The notes: generated by a model not told the origin, from the sequence alone. Counted from the first letter of the stretch, positions 32,170-41,349 are shown. The stretch: 56,329 nucleotides of DNA from Muribaculaceae bacterium (GCA_016292745.1 JAEDFO010000008.1:1-56329); one strand, 5' to 3'. Numbers and translations are program-made.

Positions 32170-34377
32170 CTAATTATTGTTGGATGTGGCACATACGTAA
32201 TCAATGATAATCGGCAGCACCGAAGTGTCGACGCCATGCTTGGCGAGGGTGTCGGAATCGTCGAGCAAATCGTTGCTGAATCGGGCACAATCGCAGCCAA
32301 GGGCCGAGAAGCATTTCTGATAGCAGTCAGCAGCCTTGGCCATGTTGCCGGTGGCGAGGTTCAGGTGTCCCATGTTTAGCCAATCCTGAGCGGTTGTCTC
32401 CTCGGGCTTTATTTTAGAGTAATATGTTGCGCTTTGCTCGAAATTTCCGGCGGCAAATTCGGCCCAGGCAATCGGGCGGATGGTTCGGGCTGTTCCACCA
32501 CTGAGGTAGTCGGCTTTGTAGTAGTATTTCAGTGCCTCATCGGTTTTGTCGGCCAGGAGCAGCAGATGCCCGATGTTAAGGATTGTGCGGATGTTGTCGG
32601 GCTTGAGTTCGTCGGCTTTGCGATAGTATTGCAGAGCACCGTCGCGGTTGTCGGTGAACTTAAAGCATTGAGCAATGTGGTTTATCACCCAGATGTTGTC
32701 GGGCGATAGTATGTCGGCCTTTTTGTAGGCATCGAGAGCTTCGGCATAGCGGCCCATATTCTGATGGCAGAAGCCTATTTTCTGGTATGTCATGCTTGAG
32801 GCTTTCTTGAGGTTGATAAGCTGTGCATATAATGAGAGAGCGCAGTCGTAATAGTCGCCGGAGAAATAGAATTCAGCTGTCGAGGTAATGAAATCGGCAT
32901 CGGTCCTCACTATATCGACCACGGCATTCTCGTTGATAAAAGGCTTTTGTGCAAAGAGTTCGAAAAGTTCTTGGTGATATCTGGCGAATGTGAACACTCG
33001 GTAAAGAGTCTGAATGTAGAGCATGATGTGCAAGTCGCGCGTTTTGCGCTGCGATTCGGTTTCCGAGGCCTTCAGCTCGTGGCATTCGGCGCTGTACGCT
33101 TCGAATTGCGACAGGAAGCTGTCGGTTGACGGCATTGCCGGGTGTGACAATGTACCGATGATGGCATATTTGTCGCAGTCGCACATGTTGGGGATTGCGT
33201 CTATCACATCAATCAGCTTTTTGTTGCCTACGCTTAGTAGTTCAGGGTTGCGGCGATCGAATGGTGTGAACCATTTGCTCATGTGCTCAAAACCAGCGCC
33301 TTTGCCGAATTTGGAGAACAGGCTGAGATAAACATCGCCTCCGTCTTGCTGTATTTTGTTGAATTCAATAAGTTTGTCGGTGATGTTGGTTGATTCGAAA
33401 ATCTTTTCCCATTCAGGATTCTGTTCCAGACTGTCCATCATTTCGTTGATGTTTGAGCCTTTAAGTTTTCTGAAAATCTTCGGGCTTATTTTCTTAAGCT
33501 CAGGCAGCAGTTCGTCGTTGAAGCGTTGGTTTAATCGCTCTGCATCGGCCGATTTCATGAACTGGATAATGATGCGCTTGATGTCGTTTATAGCATTTGG
33601 AGAGTCGGCAAGCTGTTTCATCCTGTTGCCGATGGATGTGCTCAGGTTGAATCGGTCGGTGTGCCGGAAAGCGGCTACGAAAATGCCCACCAGGGCCTGT
33701 ATTGCAGCACCATCGGACGATGAAGGGTCGGCATATACATCGAAGAGGAATTCGATGCGTCGTTTGTCGAAACAGCGTAATACCGACAGGGTTACGGCTC
33801 CGAGAATCATGCGGCGCAGTGGTTCGTCGGCAAAATCATGATAAAGCCGGACGGTGTCGTTGAATGTTTCGATGTCGTTGGTAGGAAGAGTCCACACGCA
33901 GTTGAATATGTTGTCTGATGTTCGCCATAAATGTTGAGCTGTTTGCATGCAGGCATTTCCGTTGCGCTCGGGCTCAGGAACAGAGAGCAACTGAGTCAGC
34001 TGGCTGGAGACCTCAACATATGTGTCGGTGAGTTGTCGTATGCTGAGGTTCTGATATTTCATCAGACGGCGCGTGTTGAAATATTGGCTTCCCGACTTGT
34101 CTTCAACACGGGCATCGTTGACCATGTCGTTCAATCGGTATATATCGTTTACGATACCGGCATACACGCGTTTCTGCTGTGGGTCGTTCACTCCCTGGCA
34201 TAAATATCTTGTCAGGTAGCTGTAGGCCGTTCGGCAATTGTCGAGCTGCGACGAAAACATCTCGAGAGAGTTTTCGGCAATTAGCTGGGCCAGGGCGTCG
34301 AGGGCTTCGTTGATACGGCGCGCCTTTATCGATTGCTCGATGGTGAGGTGTGATATGCGAGGTTTATTTTGGTTCAT
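32170..34377 (-). CDS. Large TPR-repeat protein of unknown function
   Basis: 735 aa, no signal peptide or membrane helix, so cytosolic. The N-terminal 480 residues are alpha-helical and not recognised. From about 520 to 700, tetratricopeptide repeats are clear, for example YQKIGFCHQNMGRYAEALDAYKKA, INHIAQCFKFTDNRDGALQYYRKA and LLLADKTDEALKYYYKA. TPRs mediate protein-protein contacts. A divergent promoter pair separates it from the DUF4293 gene. No partner or function can be given. Confidence 0.8.
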   Translation of the reverse strand: MNQNKPRISHLTIEQSIKARRINEALDALAQLIAENSLEMFSSQLDNCRTAYSYLTRYLCQGVNDPQQKRVYAGIVNDIYRLNDMVNDARVEDKSGSQYFNTRRLMKYQNLSIRQLTDTYVEVSSQLTQLLSVPEPERNGNACMQTAQHLWRTSDNIFNCVWTLPTNDIETFNDTVRLYHDFADEPLRRMILGAVTLSVLRCFDKRRIEFLFDVYADPSSSDGAAIQALVGIFVAAFRHTDRFNLSTSIGNRMKQLADSPNAINDIKRIIIQFMKSADAERLNQRFNDELLPELKKISPKIFRKLKGSNINEMMDSLEQNPEWEKIFESTNITDKLIEFNKIQQDGGDVYLSLFSKFGKGAGFEHMSKWFTPFDRRNPELLSVGNKKLIDVIDAIPNMCDCDKYAIIGTLSHPAMPSTDSFLSQFEAYSAECHELKASETESQRKTRDLHIMLYIQTLYRVFTFARYHQELFELFAQKPFINENAVVDIVRTDADFITSTAEFYFSGDYYDCALSLYAQLINLKKASSMTYQKIGFCHQNMGRYAEALDAYKKADILSPDNIWVINHIAQCFKFTDNRDGALQYYRKADELKPDNIRTILNIGHLLLLADKTDEALKYYYKADYLSGGTARTIRPIAWAEFAAGNFEQSATYYSKIKPEETTAQDWLNMGHLNLATGNMAKAADCYQKCFSALGCDCARFSNDLLDDSDTLAKHGVDTSVLPIIIDYVCATSNNN

Positions 34378-34410
34378 ACGTAATATATAAATTGTATAAT
34401 CGTATTTCGA

Positions 34411-34419
34411 GCAAATATA
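34411..34419 (-). promoter_or_regulatory. Promoter of the TPR gene (-7 box)
   Basis: Minus-strand TATATTTGC matches fully, 33 bp upstream of the ATG. Confidence 0.5.
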
Positions 34420-34469
34420 GTGCCAACTCCTGAAACAACGGTCGCAATGACTAATTCCAACGATGTCTG

Positions 34470-34501
34470 TTGGCGGGCTCGCGGATTTGTGCTAAATTTG
34501 C
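34470..34501 (+). promoter_or_regulatory. Promoter of the DUF4293 gene
   Basis: TTG (34470-34472), 20-bp spacer, TAAATTTGC (34493-34501), 31 bp before the ATG. It diverges from the TPR gene promoter. Confidence 0.65.
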
Positions 34502-34532
34502 ATTTCAACAAAAATACTAAAAATTTCAGATT

Positions 34533-35006
34533 ATGGTAATACAGCGACTTCAATCGTTATATCTGTTTATCGCCATGGTTCTCATGGCAGTGTTTGCATT
34601 TGTGCCGTCGGTGGCTTATAGCGTTGACGGCAATGAGTTTCTGCTGTCGCCTTATGGCATCACGACACTCGGTACCGATGGAGCGTCGGTAACCAATCCG
34701 CTGTGGGCATATTTTGCCGTGGCAGTGTTTGTGGTTTTGTTTATCTTGCTCACCATCGTCAAGTTCAAGAATCTTAAGTTGCAGAAGCGTCTGGCATGGT
34801 TGTCGATACTGCTGGTGCTCAGCTTTGCGGTATCGTTCGGGTTGTATGCATCGTTTGTAGTATCGGCTATTGATGCCAACGCAGTGAGTTGCGATATTAA
34901 GTTTGTGGCATTGTTGCCATTGCTCGCCGTCATTCTGATGGCCATGGCCATTGGCCGTATAAAGGCCGACATGAAGCTGCTCAGCGACTCAGACCGTTTG
35001 CGTTGA
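34533..35006 (+). CDS. DUF4293 family membrane protein
   Basis: 157 aa with four predicted transmembrane helices (about residues 8-30, 57-80, 86-110 and 122-142). The start MVIQRLQSLYL is the family hallmark. DUF4293 is restricted to Bacteroidota and has no known function. Its stop is 8 bp from the convergent uvrA stop. Confidence 0.85.
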   Translation: MVIQRLQSLYLFIAMVLMAVFAFVPSVAYSVDGNEFLLSPYGITTLGTDGASVTNPLWAYFAVAVFVVLFILLTIVKFKNLKLQKRLAWLSILLVLSFAVSFGLYASFVVSAIDANAVSCDIKFVALLPLLAVILMAMAIGRIKADMKLLSDSDRLR

Positions 35007-35014
35007 TATCTGCC

Positions 35015-37807
35015 TTATTTGCTGTGGCGCAGTAATTTAGGCGCAAGGAATTTGCCGGTATAGCTTTGAGGACATTTCACCAGTTCCTCGGGTGTGCCGG
35101 CAAAAACTATATTACCACCTTTGTCGCCACCTTCAGGGCCTATATCGATAATATGGTCGGCACATTTTATAATGTCGAGGTTATGCTCGATGATTATGAT
35201 GGTGTGGCCGTGGGCGATAAGGTCGTTGAACGATTTCATCAGGGTGTTTATGTCGTGGAAGTGGAGGCCTGTCGACGGTTCGTCGAAGATGAACAATGTA
35301 GGGGTGTTGCGATTCTCTGCGAGGAAGTAAGCCAATTTTACGCGCTGGTTTTCGCCGCCAGAGAGGGTCGACGACGATTGTCCGAGCTTTATATATCCCA
35401 GACCTACGTTTTGCAACGGTTTCAGCCGTTGGATAATGCGGTGTTCGGTAGAGCCGTCGGTTTCACCAAAGAATTCGATGGCTTGGTTGATGGTCATCTC
35501 GAGAATGTCGTAGATATTTTTGCCGCGGTACTCTATTTCGAGGATTTCGGGTTTGAATCGCTTCCCGTGGCACGATTCGCACACCAGAGTAATGTCGGAC
35601 ATGAACTGCATCTCTACTGTGATGGTGCCTTCGCCCTTGCACTCCTCGCAGCGTCCACCCGGCGAGTTGAACGAGAAATTTCCGGCCGGTACACCCATCT
35701 GCTTGGCCAGTTGCTGCTCGGCAAATAGTTTTCTGATTTCGTCGAAGGCCTTAAGATAGGTGGCAGGATTGCTTCGCGACGATTTTCCTATCGGATTTTG
35801 GTCGACGAATTCCACCGACGATATCATGTTGAGGTCGCCCCCCAACTGATGGTATGTGCCGGGCGTTTCGTAGGATATTTCGAGATGCTTGGCCAGCGCC
35901 TTATAGAGTATTTCCTTCACAAGCGTTGATTTTCCGGAGCCGCTCACGCCGGTTACCACTGTCATTACCCCGAGAGGGAAGCGTACATCGATACCTTTCA
36001 GGTTGTGCTGTGCTGCACCGAGAATCTCGATATAGCTGTTCCAGCGACGGCGGTTACATGGCACCGGAATTGCCATTTTACCTGACAGATATTTCTGAGT
36101 GTAGCTGTTGGAGCATCCCGACAAGTGGGCGAAATCGCCTTGATACACAATTTCGCCGCCTTTACGTCCGGCTTCCGGACCAACGTCGATGAGATAGTCG
36201 GCCGAGCGGATAATATCCTCGTCGTGCTCCACCACAACCACCGTGTTGCCGATTTTCTGAAGCATCTTCAGCACCCGGATGAGGCGTTCAGTGTCGCGCG
36301 GATGCAACCCGATGCTTGGTTCGTCGAGAATGTATAGCGATCCCACCAGACTGCTGCCCAGTGATGTGGCAAGGTTTATGCGTTGGCTCTCACCACCGGA
36401 GAGGGTTGACGACAGACGGTCGAGGGTGAGGTAGCCGAGACCGATTTCGTTTAGGAAGTCGATGCGGTTGGTAATCTCAACCAGCAAGCGCTTGGCAATG
36501 GCGCGCTCGGTATTGTCGAGCTGAAGGTTGGCAAACCACTCTTTCAGTTCCGATACAGGCATTGTCACCAGCTGACTGATGCTCTTGCCGCCAATTTTCA
36601 CATATCCAGCCTCTTCCTTCAGACGCGAGCCGTGGCACTGCGGGCACACCGTCTTGCCGCGGTAGCGGGCCAGGATTACACGATACTGTATGGTGTAGCT
36701 CTTGCTTTCAATCCATTTGAAGAAACCGTCGATGCCCGGGAATGCGCCGTGGCCGTGCCACAGCAAGTCACGCTCCTGCTGTGTGAGCTGATAGTATGGG
36801 CGATGGATAGGGAACCCGAGAGGCGAAGCCATGTGGATGAATTCACGTTTCCATTCGCTCATGCGTTCGCCGCGCCAGCACATCACGGCATCGTCATACA
36901 CCGACAGCGACTTGTCGGGCACCACGAGGTCCTCGTCGATGCCCATCACCTTGCCGTAGCCCTCACATATGGGGCAGGCTCCGATGGGGTTGTTGAAGTT
37001 GAACATCATGTCGGAGGGCTCTTCGAAGGTGATTCCGTCGGCCTCGAAGCGCTTTGAGAACACGTGCTCCTTGATGCCGTCGGCAGCCCATACCTTGACA
37101 ATGCATGAATCGTTGCCCTCAAAGAATGCCGTTTCAACCGAGTCGTAAATGCGGTTGGTGGTTTCGCGCTTTCCGTCGGATGCGAGGCGGTCGATGAGCA
37201 GATTGTATCCCTCGGCGTCGGCTGAAGTGTCGGTATCGGTAATCTGAAGGAAAGCTCCATCCTTTTCGAACCGGGAGTATCCCTCCTTCAGGTAAATGTC
37301 GGCCTGTTGGGCAAATGTTCGCCCTTCGGCGAGGTCGATTGGCGCAAGGATAGCAAACCGGGTGCCCATGGGGTAGGTGTCGATGCATCGCAGAATGTCG
37401 TCGACGGTGTGCTTCTTCACCAGTTCGCCCGAAATAGGCGAATAGGTGCGGCCGATTCTTGAGAAAAGCAGGCGCAGATAGTCGTATATTTCGGTTGATG
37501 TGCCCACGGTGCTTCGGGCATTGCGGGTATTGACTTTCTGCTCGATGGCAATTGCCGGTGGAAGACCCTTGATGTAGGAGCATTGCGGCTTCGACATTCG
37601 GCCCAGAAACTGGCGGGCATATGACGAAAGGCTCTCAACGTAGCGGCGTTGTCCTTCGGCATACAGCGTGTCGAACGCCAGCGACGATTTTCCGCTGCCC
37701 GACAGCCCTGTAATCACCACAAACTTGTTTCGAGGGATGGTAACGTCGACGTTTTTCAGGTTGTTGACCTTTACGCCCGAAGCTTCGATGAATTTTTCCT
37801 TTGCCAT
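35015..37807 (-). CDS. uvrA: Excinuclease ABC subunit UvrA
   Basis: 930 aa from ATG 37807 (MAKEKFIEASGV). A longer frame to 37840 would begin at or upstream of the predicted transcription start, so the inner start is preferred. Both ABC modules are complete: Walker A GLSGSGKSSLAFDT and GVSGSGKSTLVKEI, signatures LSGGESQRI and LSGGENQRV, and zinc-binding cysteines in CPICEGYGKVMG and CEECKGEGTI...CESCHG. UvrA recognises DNA lesions and loads UvrB in nucleotide excision repair. It is a single-gene unit. Confidence 0.97.
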   Translation of the reverse strand: MAKEKFIEASGVKVNNLKNVDVTIPRNKFVVITGLSGSGKSSLAFDTLYAEGQRRYVESLSSYARQFLGRMSKPQCSYIKGLPPAIAIEQKVNTRNARSTVGTSTEIYDYLRLLFSRIGRTYSPISGELVKKHTVDDILRCIDTYPMGTRFAILAPIDLAEGRTFAQQADIYLKEGYSRFEKDGAFLQITDTDTSADAEGYNLLIDRLASDGKRETTNRIYDSVETAFFEGNDSCIVKVWAADGIKEHVFSKRFEADGITFEEPSDMMFNFNNPIGACPICEGYGKVMGIDEDLVVPDKSLSVYDDAVMCWRGERMSEWKREFIHMASPLGFPIHRPYYQLTQQERDLLWHGHGAFPGIDGFFKWIESKSYTIQYRVILARYRGKTVCPQCHGSRLKEEAGYVKIGGKSISQLVTMPVSELKEWFANLQLDNTERAIAKRLLVEITNRIDFLNEIGLGYLTLDRLSSTLSGGESQRINLATSLGSSLVGSLYILDEPSIGLHPRDTERLIRVLKMLQKIGNTVVVVEHDEDIIRSADYLIDVGPEAGRKGGEIVYQGDFAHLSGCSNSYTQKYLSGKMAIPVPCNRRRWNSYIEILGAAQHNLKGIDVRFPLGVMTVVTGVSGSGKSTLVKEILYKALAKHLEISYETPGTYHQLGGDLNMISSVEFVDQNPIGKSSRSNPATYLKAFDEIRKLFAEQQLAKQMGVPAGNFSFNSPGGRCEECKGEGTITVEMQFMSDITLVCESCHGKRFKPEILEIEYRGKNIYDILEMTINQAIEFFGETDGSTEHRIIQRLKPLQNVGLGYIKLGQSSSTLSGGENQRVKLAYFLAENRNTPTLFIFDEPSTGLHFHDINTLMKSFNDLIAHGHTIIIIEHNLDIIKCADHIIDIGPEGGDKGGNIVFAGTPEELVKCPQSYTGKFLAPKLLRHSK

Positions 37808-37827
37808 AGAACAGATAATTTCGAACT

Positions 37828-37836
37828 GCAAAGATA
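37828..37836 (-). promoter_or_regulatory. Promoter of uvrA (-7 box)
   Basis: Minus-strand TATCTTTGC matches fully, 20 bp upstream of the chosen uvrA start. It implies a leader of about 15 nt and rules out the longer upstream start. Confidence 0.6.
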
Positions 37837-37960
37837 GCAATAATCTCCGTCGGTTGTTTGCTGCTATTGCCTTAGCATTGTTTTTTTACGAAGAAAATGC
37901 CGCTTCAGTTAGTGCCGGCAGCACAGTTGGCACAGCCAATATGGTAGCATATGCAAAGTC

Positions 37961-37990
37961 AGCCGCCGACTCTTGACGGAGCCGGCGGCT
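37961..37990 (-). terminator. Hairpin after the GH43 gene
   Basis: AGCCGCCG (37961-37968) pairs with CGGCGGCT (37983-37990). It lies 23 nt past the GH43 stop on the minus strand. Only a short T-containing run follows, so it is a probable but not ideal terminator. The remaining sequence to 37827 shows no gene. Confidence 0.6.
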
Positions 37991-38012
37991 TTGTGGATAT
38001 TCCGGAAAATGA

Positions 38013-39002
38013 TTATTTCAGTACCAGGGTGTCGCCTGTGTCGACGAGTTCACGAATCACGGCGCGCTCTTGGCCTCCTGGGTTGTTAGGGGCGTGAACC
38101 ACCAGATAGAGCTTGCCGTCGAAGCCACGGAATATCATGCCGTGGCCGCCGTTGTCCTTGAAGAGAAGTTTTTCCTGTTGCTTCCAAGGTCCGAGAATCT
38201 TGCCGGTGGTTGATTCGGCAATGCCCACAGCATATCCCTCCTTACCGAAGTTCGACCAAATCATAAGCAGTTTACCGGTCTTGGTAGTATAGAGGAAGCA
38301 ACCGTCGGTAACGTATGAGTCGGGCATACCGTTGCTGTGCTTGGCTGGTTTTGCCCACACTGCGCTCGATGCATTAAACAGGCGAGTGGCGCGGCCTACC
38401 GAGTGGGATAGGTCATCGCTGAGCTGAATCACCTTCATCTCGCCATCAGCCACCTCGACCCATTCGTGGCAATATACCATGTAAGGCACACCATCTTCCA
38501 CGTATAAAGTGCCGTCGAGAGCCATTTCGTCGATAGGCGTTGTTGGCATTTTCTCCATTGCCAAGAACGGACCGTCGGGAGTGTCGGCGCGTAGAATCTG
38601 GGTGCCGCGATATGTGTAGCTGGGCCAGCCTTCGATGTCGCCTTTCCACTTTATATCGGTGTTAATGGTTGCAAACAGATAGTATTTTCCTTTGTAGCGA
38701 TGCACTTCCGGAGCCCATATGCCACCGGTAATCCAGTTGTCGGTGGGAAGAGTACACACGGTGTAAGGTCCGTTCCACTTCTTCAGGTCGCGGCTCTTGT
38801 AGCACACCACACCGCCAACGGTGGTGCCGTCGGCTGCTTTCTGCGAAGCACTTTTATACATATAGTATGTCCCGGTTGCAGCATCAGGCACAATAAACGG
38901 GTCACGGATTTGGATGTCGGCCAGTTCAAGGTCCTTGGCACTCATACCTACAGATGCCACGGCGCATAAAAGTGTTGCAATGATTAATCTAAGTTTGTTC
39001 AT
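38013..39002 (-). CDS. Secreted glycoside hydrolase family 43 protein
   Basis: 329 aa with a signal peptide (to about residue 22, GMSA). The five-bladed propeller hallmarks of GH43 are visible: IQIRDPFIVPD (general base Asp), GIWAPEVHRYKGKYYLFAT, and LDGTLYVEDGVPYMVYCHEW. The family cuts arabinan, arabinoxylan or xylan side chains; the exact substrate cannot be told. It stands alone, without a SusC/D pair. Its leader contains a 12-bp tandem repeat (39027-39050). Confidence 0.88.
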   Translation of the reverse strand: MNKLRLIIATLLCAVASVGMSAKDLELADIQIRDPFIVPDAATGTYYMYKSASQKAADGTTVGGVVCYKSRDLKKWNGPYTVCTLPTDNWITGGIWAPEVHRYKGKYYLFATINTDIKWKGDIEGWPSYTYRGTQILRADTPDGPFLAMEKMPTTPIDEMALDGTLYVEDGVPYMVYCHEWVEVADGEMKVIQLSDDLSHSVGRATRLFNASSAVWAKPAKHSNGMPDSYVTDGCFLYTTKTGKLLMIWSNFGKEGYAVGIAESTTGKILGPWKQQEKLLFKDNGGHGMIFRGFDGKLYLVVHAPNNPGGQERAVIRELVDTGDTLVLK

Positions 39003-39026
39003 GATTGGTTTGGTTTAATTATTCGT

Positions 39027-39050
39027 TTTGGGTAATTGTTTGGGTAATTG
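39027..39050. repeat. 12-bp tandem repeat in the GH43 leader
   Basis: TTTGGGTAATTG occurs twice in perfect tandem. On the GH43 transcript it reads CAATTACCCAAA twice, at the very 5' end of the predicted mRNA. Confidence 0.8.
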
Positions 39051-39056
39051 CCACTA

Positions 39057-39087
39057 CAAATATGCCATTTTTTCTCCGTTTTGGCAA
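39057..39087 (-). promoter_or_regulatory. Promoter of the GH43 gene
   Basis: Minus strand: TTG (39085-39087), 20-bp spacer, CATATTTG (39057-39064), one mismatch to TAnnTTTG. The rest of the 298-bp gap to 39300 contains no convincing gene; I found no clear consensus promoter for the ytxH genes. Confidence 0.5.
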
Positions 39088-39300
39088 CAATCGGTGCCGA
39101 ATATTGTGAGGGCATTGTCGATACTTTCCGGTTTTGTAGCCAATAATGCTTTAAATCGACATAAAAAATTAGAAAACAATGAAGATTTAAATAAAATCAC
39201 TAACTTTAAACACAAGAAAAAATCGGGAACCGTCGGAGTGAACATTTGGCTCGGTTTTTGCATTATACAAGTATTAGGAAACGAATAAATCATTGAGTAT

Positions 39301-39504
39301 ATGAAACCAGTTAACATTATCATGGCAGTAGTGGGCGGCGCAATAGCCGGCGCTGCATTGGGATTGTTGTTTGCCCCCGACAAGGGAAGTGTTACACGTC
39401 AGAAGATTGCCGACTATATCCGTAGCAAGAAGCCCGGATTGGCCGATGAAGAGGCCGAGCAGCTTGCCGACGAGATAGCATCGGAGTTTGAAAAAGCAAA
39501 ATAA
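39301..39504 (+). CDS. YtxH domain-containing small membrane protein (1)
   Basis: 67 aa. One hydrophobic segment (about residues 4-26, IIMAVVGGAIAGAALGLLFAPDKG) is followed by an amphipathic, charged tail that ends EFEKAK. The GA-rich helix ending in LLFAPDKG is the YtxH signature. Such proteins are small stress-associated membrane proteins of unknown mechanism. A second YtxH gene follows by 28 bp. Confidence 0.85.
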   Translation: MKPVNIIMAVVGGAIAGAALGLLFAPDKGSVTRQKIADYIRSKKPGLADEEAEQLADEIASEFEKAK

Positions 39505-39532
39505 AGTGTGAAACCAATAATATAGAAGAAAA

Positions 39533-39724
39533 ATGAAAAGTATTCTTTATGCATTTCTGGGCGGTGCACTGGTAGGTGGAGCCATAGCTCTGCTTTTTGC
39601 ACCCGAATCGGGCGAAGCCACACGTGCGAGAATAAAGGAATTACTGAAGAATCGCGGCCTTGACTTCTCTGACGAGGATGTGGAAAAGCTGGTGAAGCAG
39701 ATTTCGGCCGAGATAAAGGAGTGA
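39533..39724 (+). CDS. YtxH domain-containing small membrane protein (2)
   Basis: 63 aa, a paralogue of the preceding gene: ILYAFLGGALVGGAIALLFAPESG, then a charged tail ending SAEIKE. It shares the membrane segment and FAPxxG motif but is diverged in the tail. Tandem YtxH genes suggest the two proteins act together or under different conditions. Confidence 0.85.
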   Translation: MKSILYAFLGGALVGGAIALLFAPESGEATRARIKELLKNRGLDFSDEDVEKLVKQISAEIKE

Positions 39725-39820
39725 TTACTACAAATAACCCTGAGGCAGCAGTGCGAATGGCAACGATGATTGCAGGTCAATGGTTGCCGTCCGCATTGTT
39801 GCGACCATTATTTTGAGAAG

Positions 39821-40192
39821 ATGGAAGATAAAAACAGAGGATTGCTGAGCAGCATAATATCGGAGATAAAGAAGTATCTGTCGGTAGAGGCCGATTATAT
39901 TAAGCTCACGGCAACTGAAAAACTGACGGTACTGCTGTCGTCGATAGCGGTGGTGTCGGTGGTGTTTGTGTTTGCATGTCTTGCGTTGCTTTACCTGTCG
40001 TTTGCATTGATTTTTGCAGTTGAAAGCTGGCTGGGCAGCATAGTCGGCGCCTTCTGCATAGTTGGTGCAGTAATGGCATTATTGGCGCTGTTGGCAGTGA
40101 AGATGAAGCGCCAGCTGATTGTCGACCCGATAGCGCGATTCCTCTCGAAATTGTTTATTGAAACGCATAACGATATCAACACCAATGAATAG
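39821..40192 (+). CDS. Phage holin/YqjE-like membrane protein
   Basis: 123 aa from ATG 39821 (MEDKNRGLLSS); an upstream in-frame ATG at 39770 would add a poor N-terminal extension. Two transmembrane helices (about residues 40-65 and 70-95) follow an amphipathic N-terminus and precede a basic tail. It resembles the phage_holin_3_6 / YqjE family, which despite the name includes non-phage membrane proteins. There are no other phage genes here. The 97-bp gap before it contains a weak GGCAAC/GTTGCC hairpin. Confidence 0.78.
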   Translation: MEDKNRGLLSSIISEIKKYLSVEADYIKLTATEKLTVLLSSIAVVSVVFVFACLALLYLSFALIFAVESWLGSIVGAFCIVGAVMALLALLAVKMKRQLIVDPIARFLSKLFIETHNDINTNE

Positions 40193-40478
40193 CAGCGCAA
40201 ACAACACCGCGAAGCCATGGCGCGGCTATAGCTTCGATGAATTGCAGGCACAGCGTGCTGCTGCCTATGCACGCCGCGAGGTATACCGGGCGATGATGTC
40301 GGAACGCATCCATTCGGTGGCCAGATCGCCGCAAACACTCGTCGGCAATGCCATGAGCAGTATGGGGATGGGAATGGCCAAGAGCGTTCTCGGCAATTTG
40401 AGGCTCATTAACTACCTGTTCATGGGGTATAAGGTGGCAAAAACCGTGTTCTCGATATTCAAACGATTAAGAAAATAA
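40185..40478 (+). CDS. Short basic protein, YqjK-like position
   Basis: 97 aa from ATG 40185, overlapping the preceding stop by 8 bp. It is rich in Arg, Lys, Met and Ala, with a helical C-terminus ending FSIFKRLRK. No family is recognised with confidence. It follows YtxH, YtxH and a YqjE-like gene, which recalls the E. coli yqjD-yqjE-yqjK order, and it is followed by prmA after 3 bp. It is probably real because of tight spacing on both sides. Confidence 0.65.
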   Translation: MNSSANNTAKPWRGYSFDELQAQRAAAYARREVYRAMMSERIHSVARSPQTLVGNAMSSMGMGMAKSVLGNLRLINYLFMGYKVAKTVFSIFKRLRK

Positions 40479-40481
40479 CTG

Positions 40482-41330
40482 ATGAACGATTACTATAAAG
40501 TGCAGTTCACGTTCTCGCCATATTCCGAGGTTGAGAGCGATGTGCTGTCGGCATTGCTTTGCGATGCCGGATTTGAGAGTTTTGTGCCTGAGGAACCAAT
40601 CCTCACAGCATATGTGAAGAAGGAACTTTATGATGCTTCAGCTGTGGAAGAGGCCTTGAAGAATCCTATTTTCGGCAGTGAGATAATATGGACTGTAGAG
40701 CTCGAAGAGGGACAGGACTGGAACGCCGAATGGGAGAAGAACTATTTCAAGCCTATGCTACTCGGCGACCGCTGTGTGGTACACAGCTCGTTTCACACCG
40801 ATTACGAGCCGCGCCAATACGATATTGTTATCGACCCGAAGATGGCTTTCGGTACCGGGCACCACGAAACCACTGCATTGATGTCGGAACAGATTATGCA
40901 GGCCGACCTTGCAGGGCGCGATGTGCTCGACATGGGAACCGGGACAGGGATACTTGCCATATTGGCAAGCATGTGTGGTGCCCGCAGAGTGGTGGGCGTG
41001 GAAATCGATCCTCCGGCATATGAGAATGCCGTTGAGAATGTGGCACTCAATCATGTCGACAACATCGACGTCCGCCTTGGCGACGCATCGGCTATTGCCG
41101 ATGACACTGAGAGCTTCGATTATCTGCTTGCCAACATAAACCGAAACATTATTCTTCACGACATCGATAAGTATGCCAATGCTCTTCGAAGCGGCGGATA
41201 TATGCAGCTGAGCGGCTTCTATACAGAGGATTCGCATTACATTATCGACGAGGCCGAACGCTACGGATTGCGTCCGGTGCTCGAGCACGAGAAGAACAAC
41301 TGGGCCATGATTCTTCTGAAGAAGGCTTGA
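40482..41330 (+). CDS. prmA: Ribosomal protein L11 methyltransferase
   Basis: 282 aa. The SAM-binding motif is DMGTGTGILAILASMCGA (about residue 150), with FGTGHHETTALM before it and the NINRNI motif after it, all typical of PrmA, which trimethylates ribosomal protein L11. The gene begins 3 bp after the short basic protein, so it may be translated from the small-protein transcript. A 16-bp hairpin follows. Confidence 0.93.
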   Translation: MNDYYKVQFTFSPYSEVESDVLSALLCDAGFESFVPEEPILTAYVKKELYDASAVEEALKNPIFGSEIIWTVELEEGQDWNAEWEKNYFKPMLLGDRCVVHSSFHTDYEPRQYDIVIDPKMAFGTGHHETTALMSEQIMQADLAGRDVLDMGTGTGILAILASMCGARRVVGVEIDPPAYENAVENVALNHVDNIDVRLGDASAIADDTESFDYLLANINRNIILHDIDKYANALRSGGYMQLSGFYTEDSHYIIDEAERYGLRPVLEHEKNNWAMILLKKA

Positions 41331-41349
41331 CCTGAACAATAATCACGAA

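Noticed and set aside
37807..37840. Longer uvrA N-terminus
   Set aside because: The start at 37840 would lie within the promoter; the start at 37807 matches the family.
39028..39288. 86-codon plus-strand frame between GH43 and ytxH
   Set aside because: It overlaps the GH43 promoter and leader repeats, has a skewed composition and no family match.
39821..40192. Prophage remnant suggested by a holin-like protein
   Set aside because: No other phage gene is nearby; the protein fits the non-phage YqjE-like group in a small-protein cassette.
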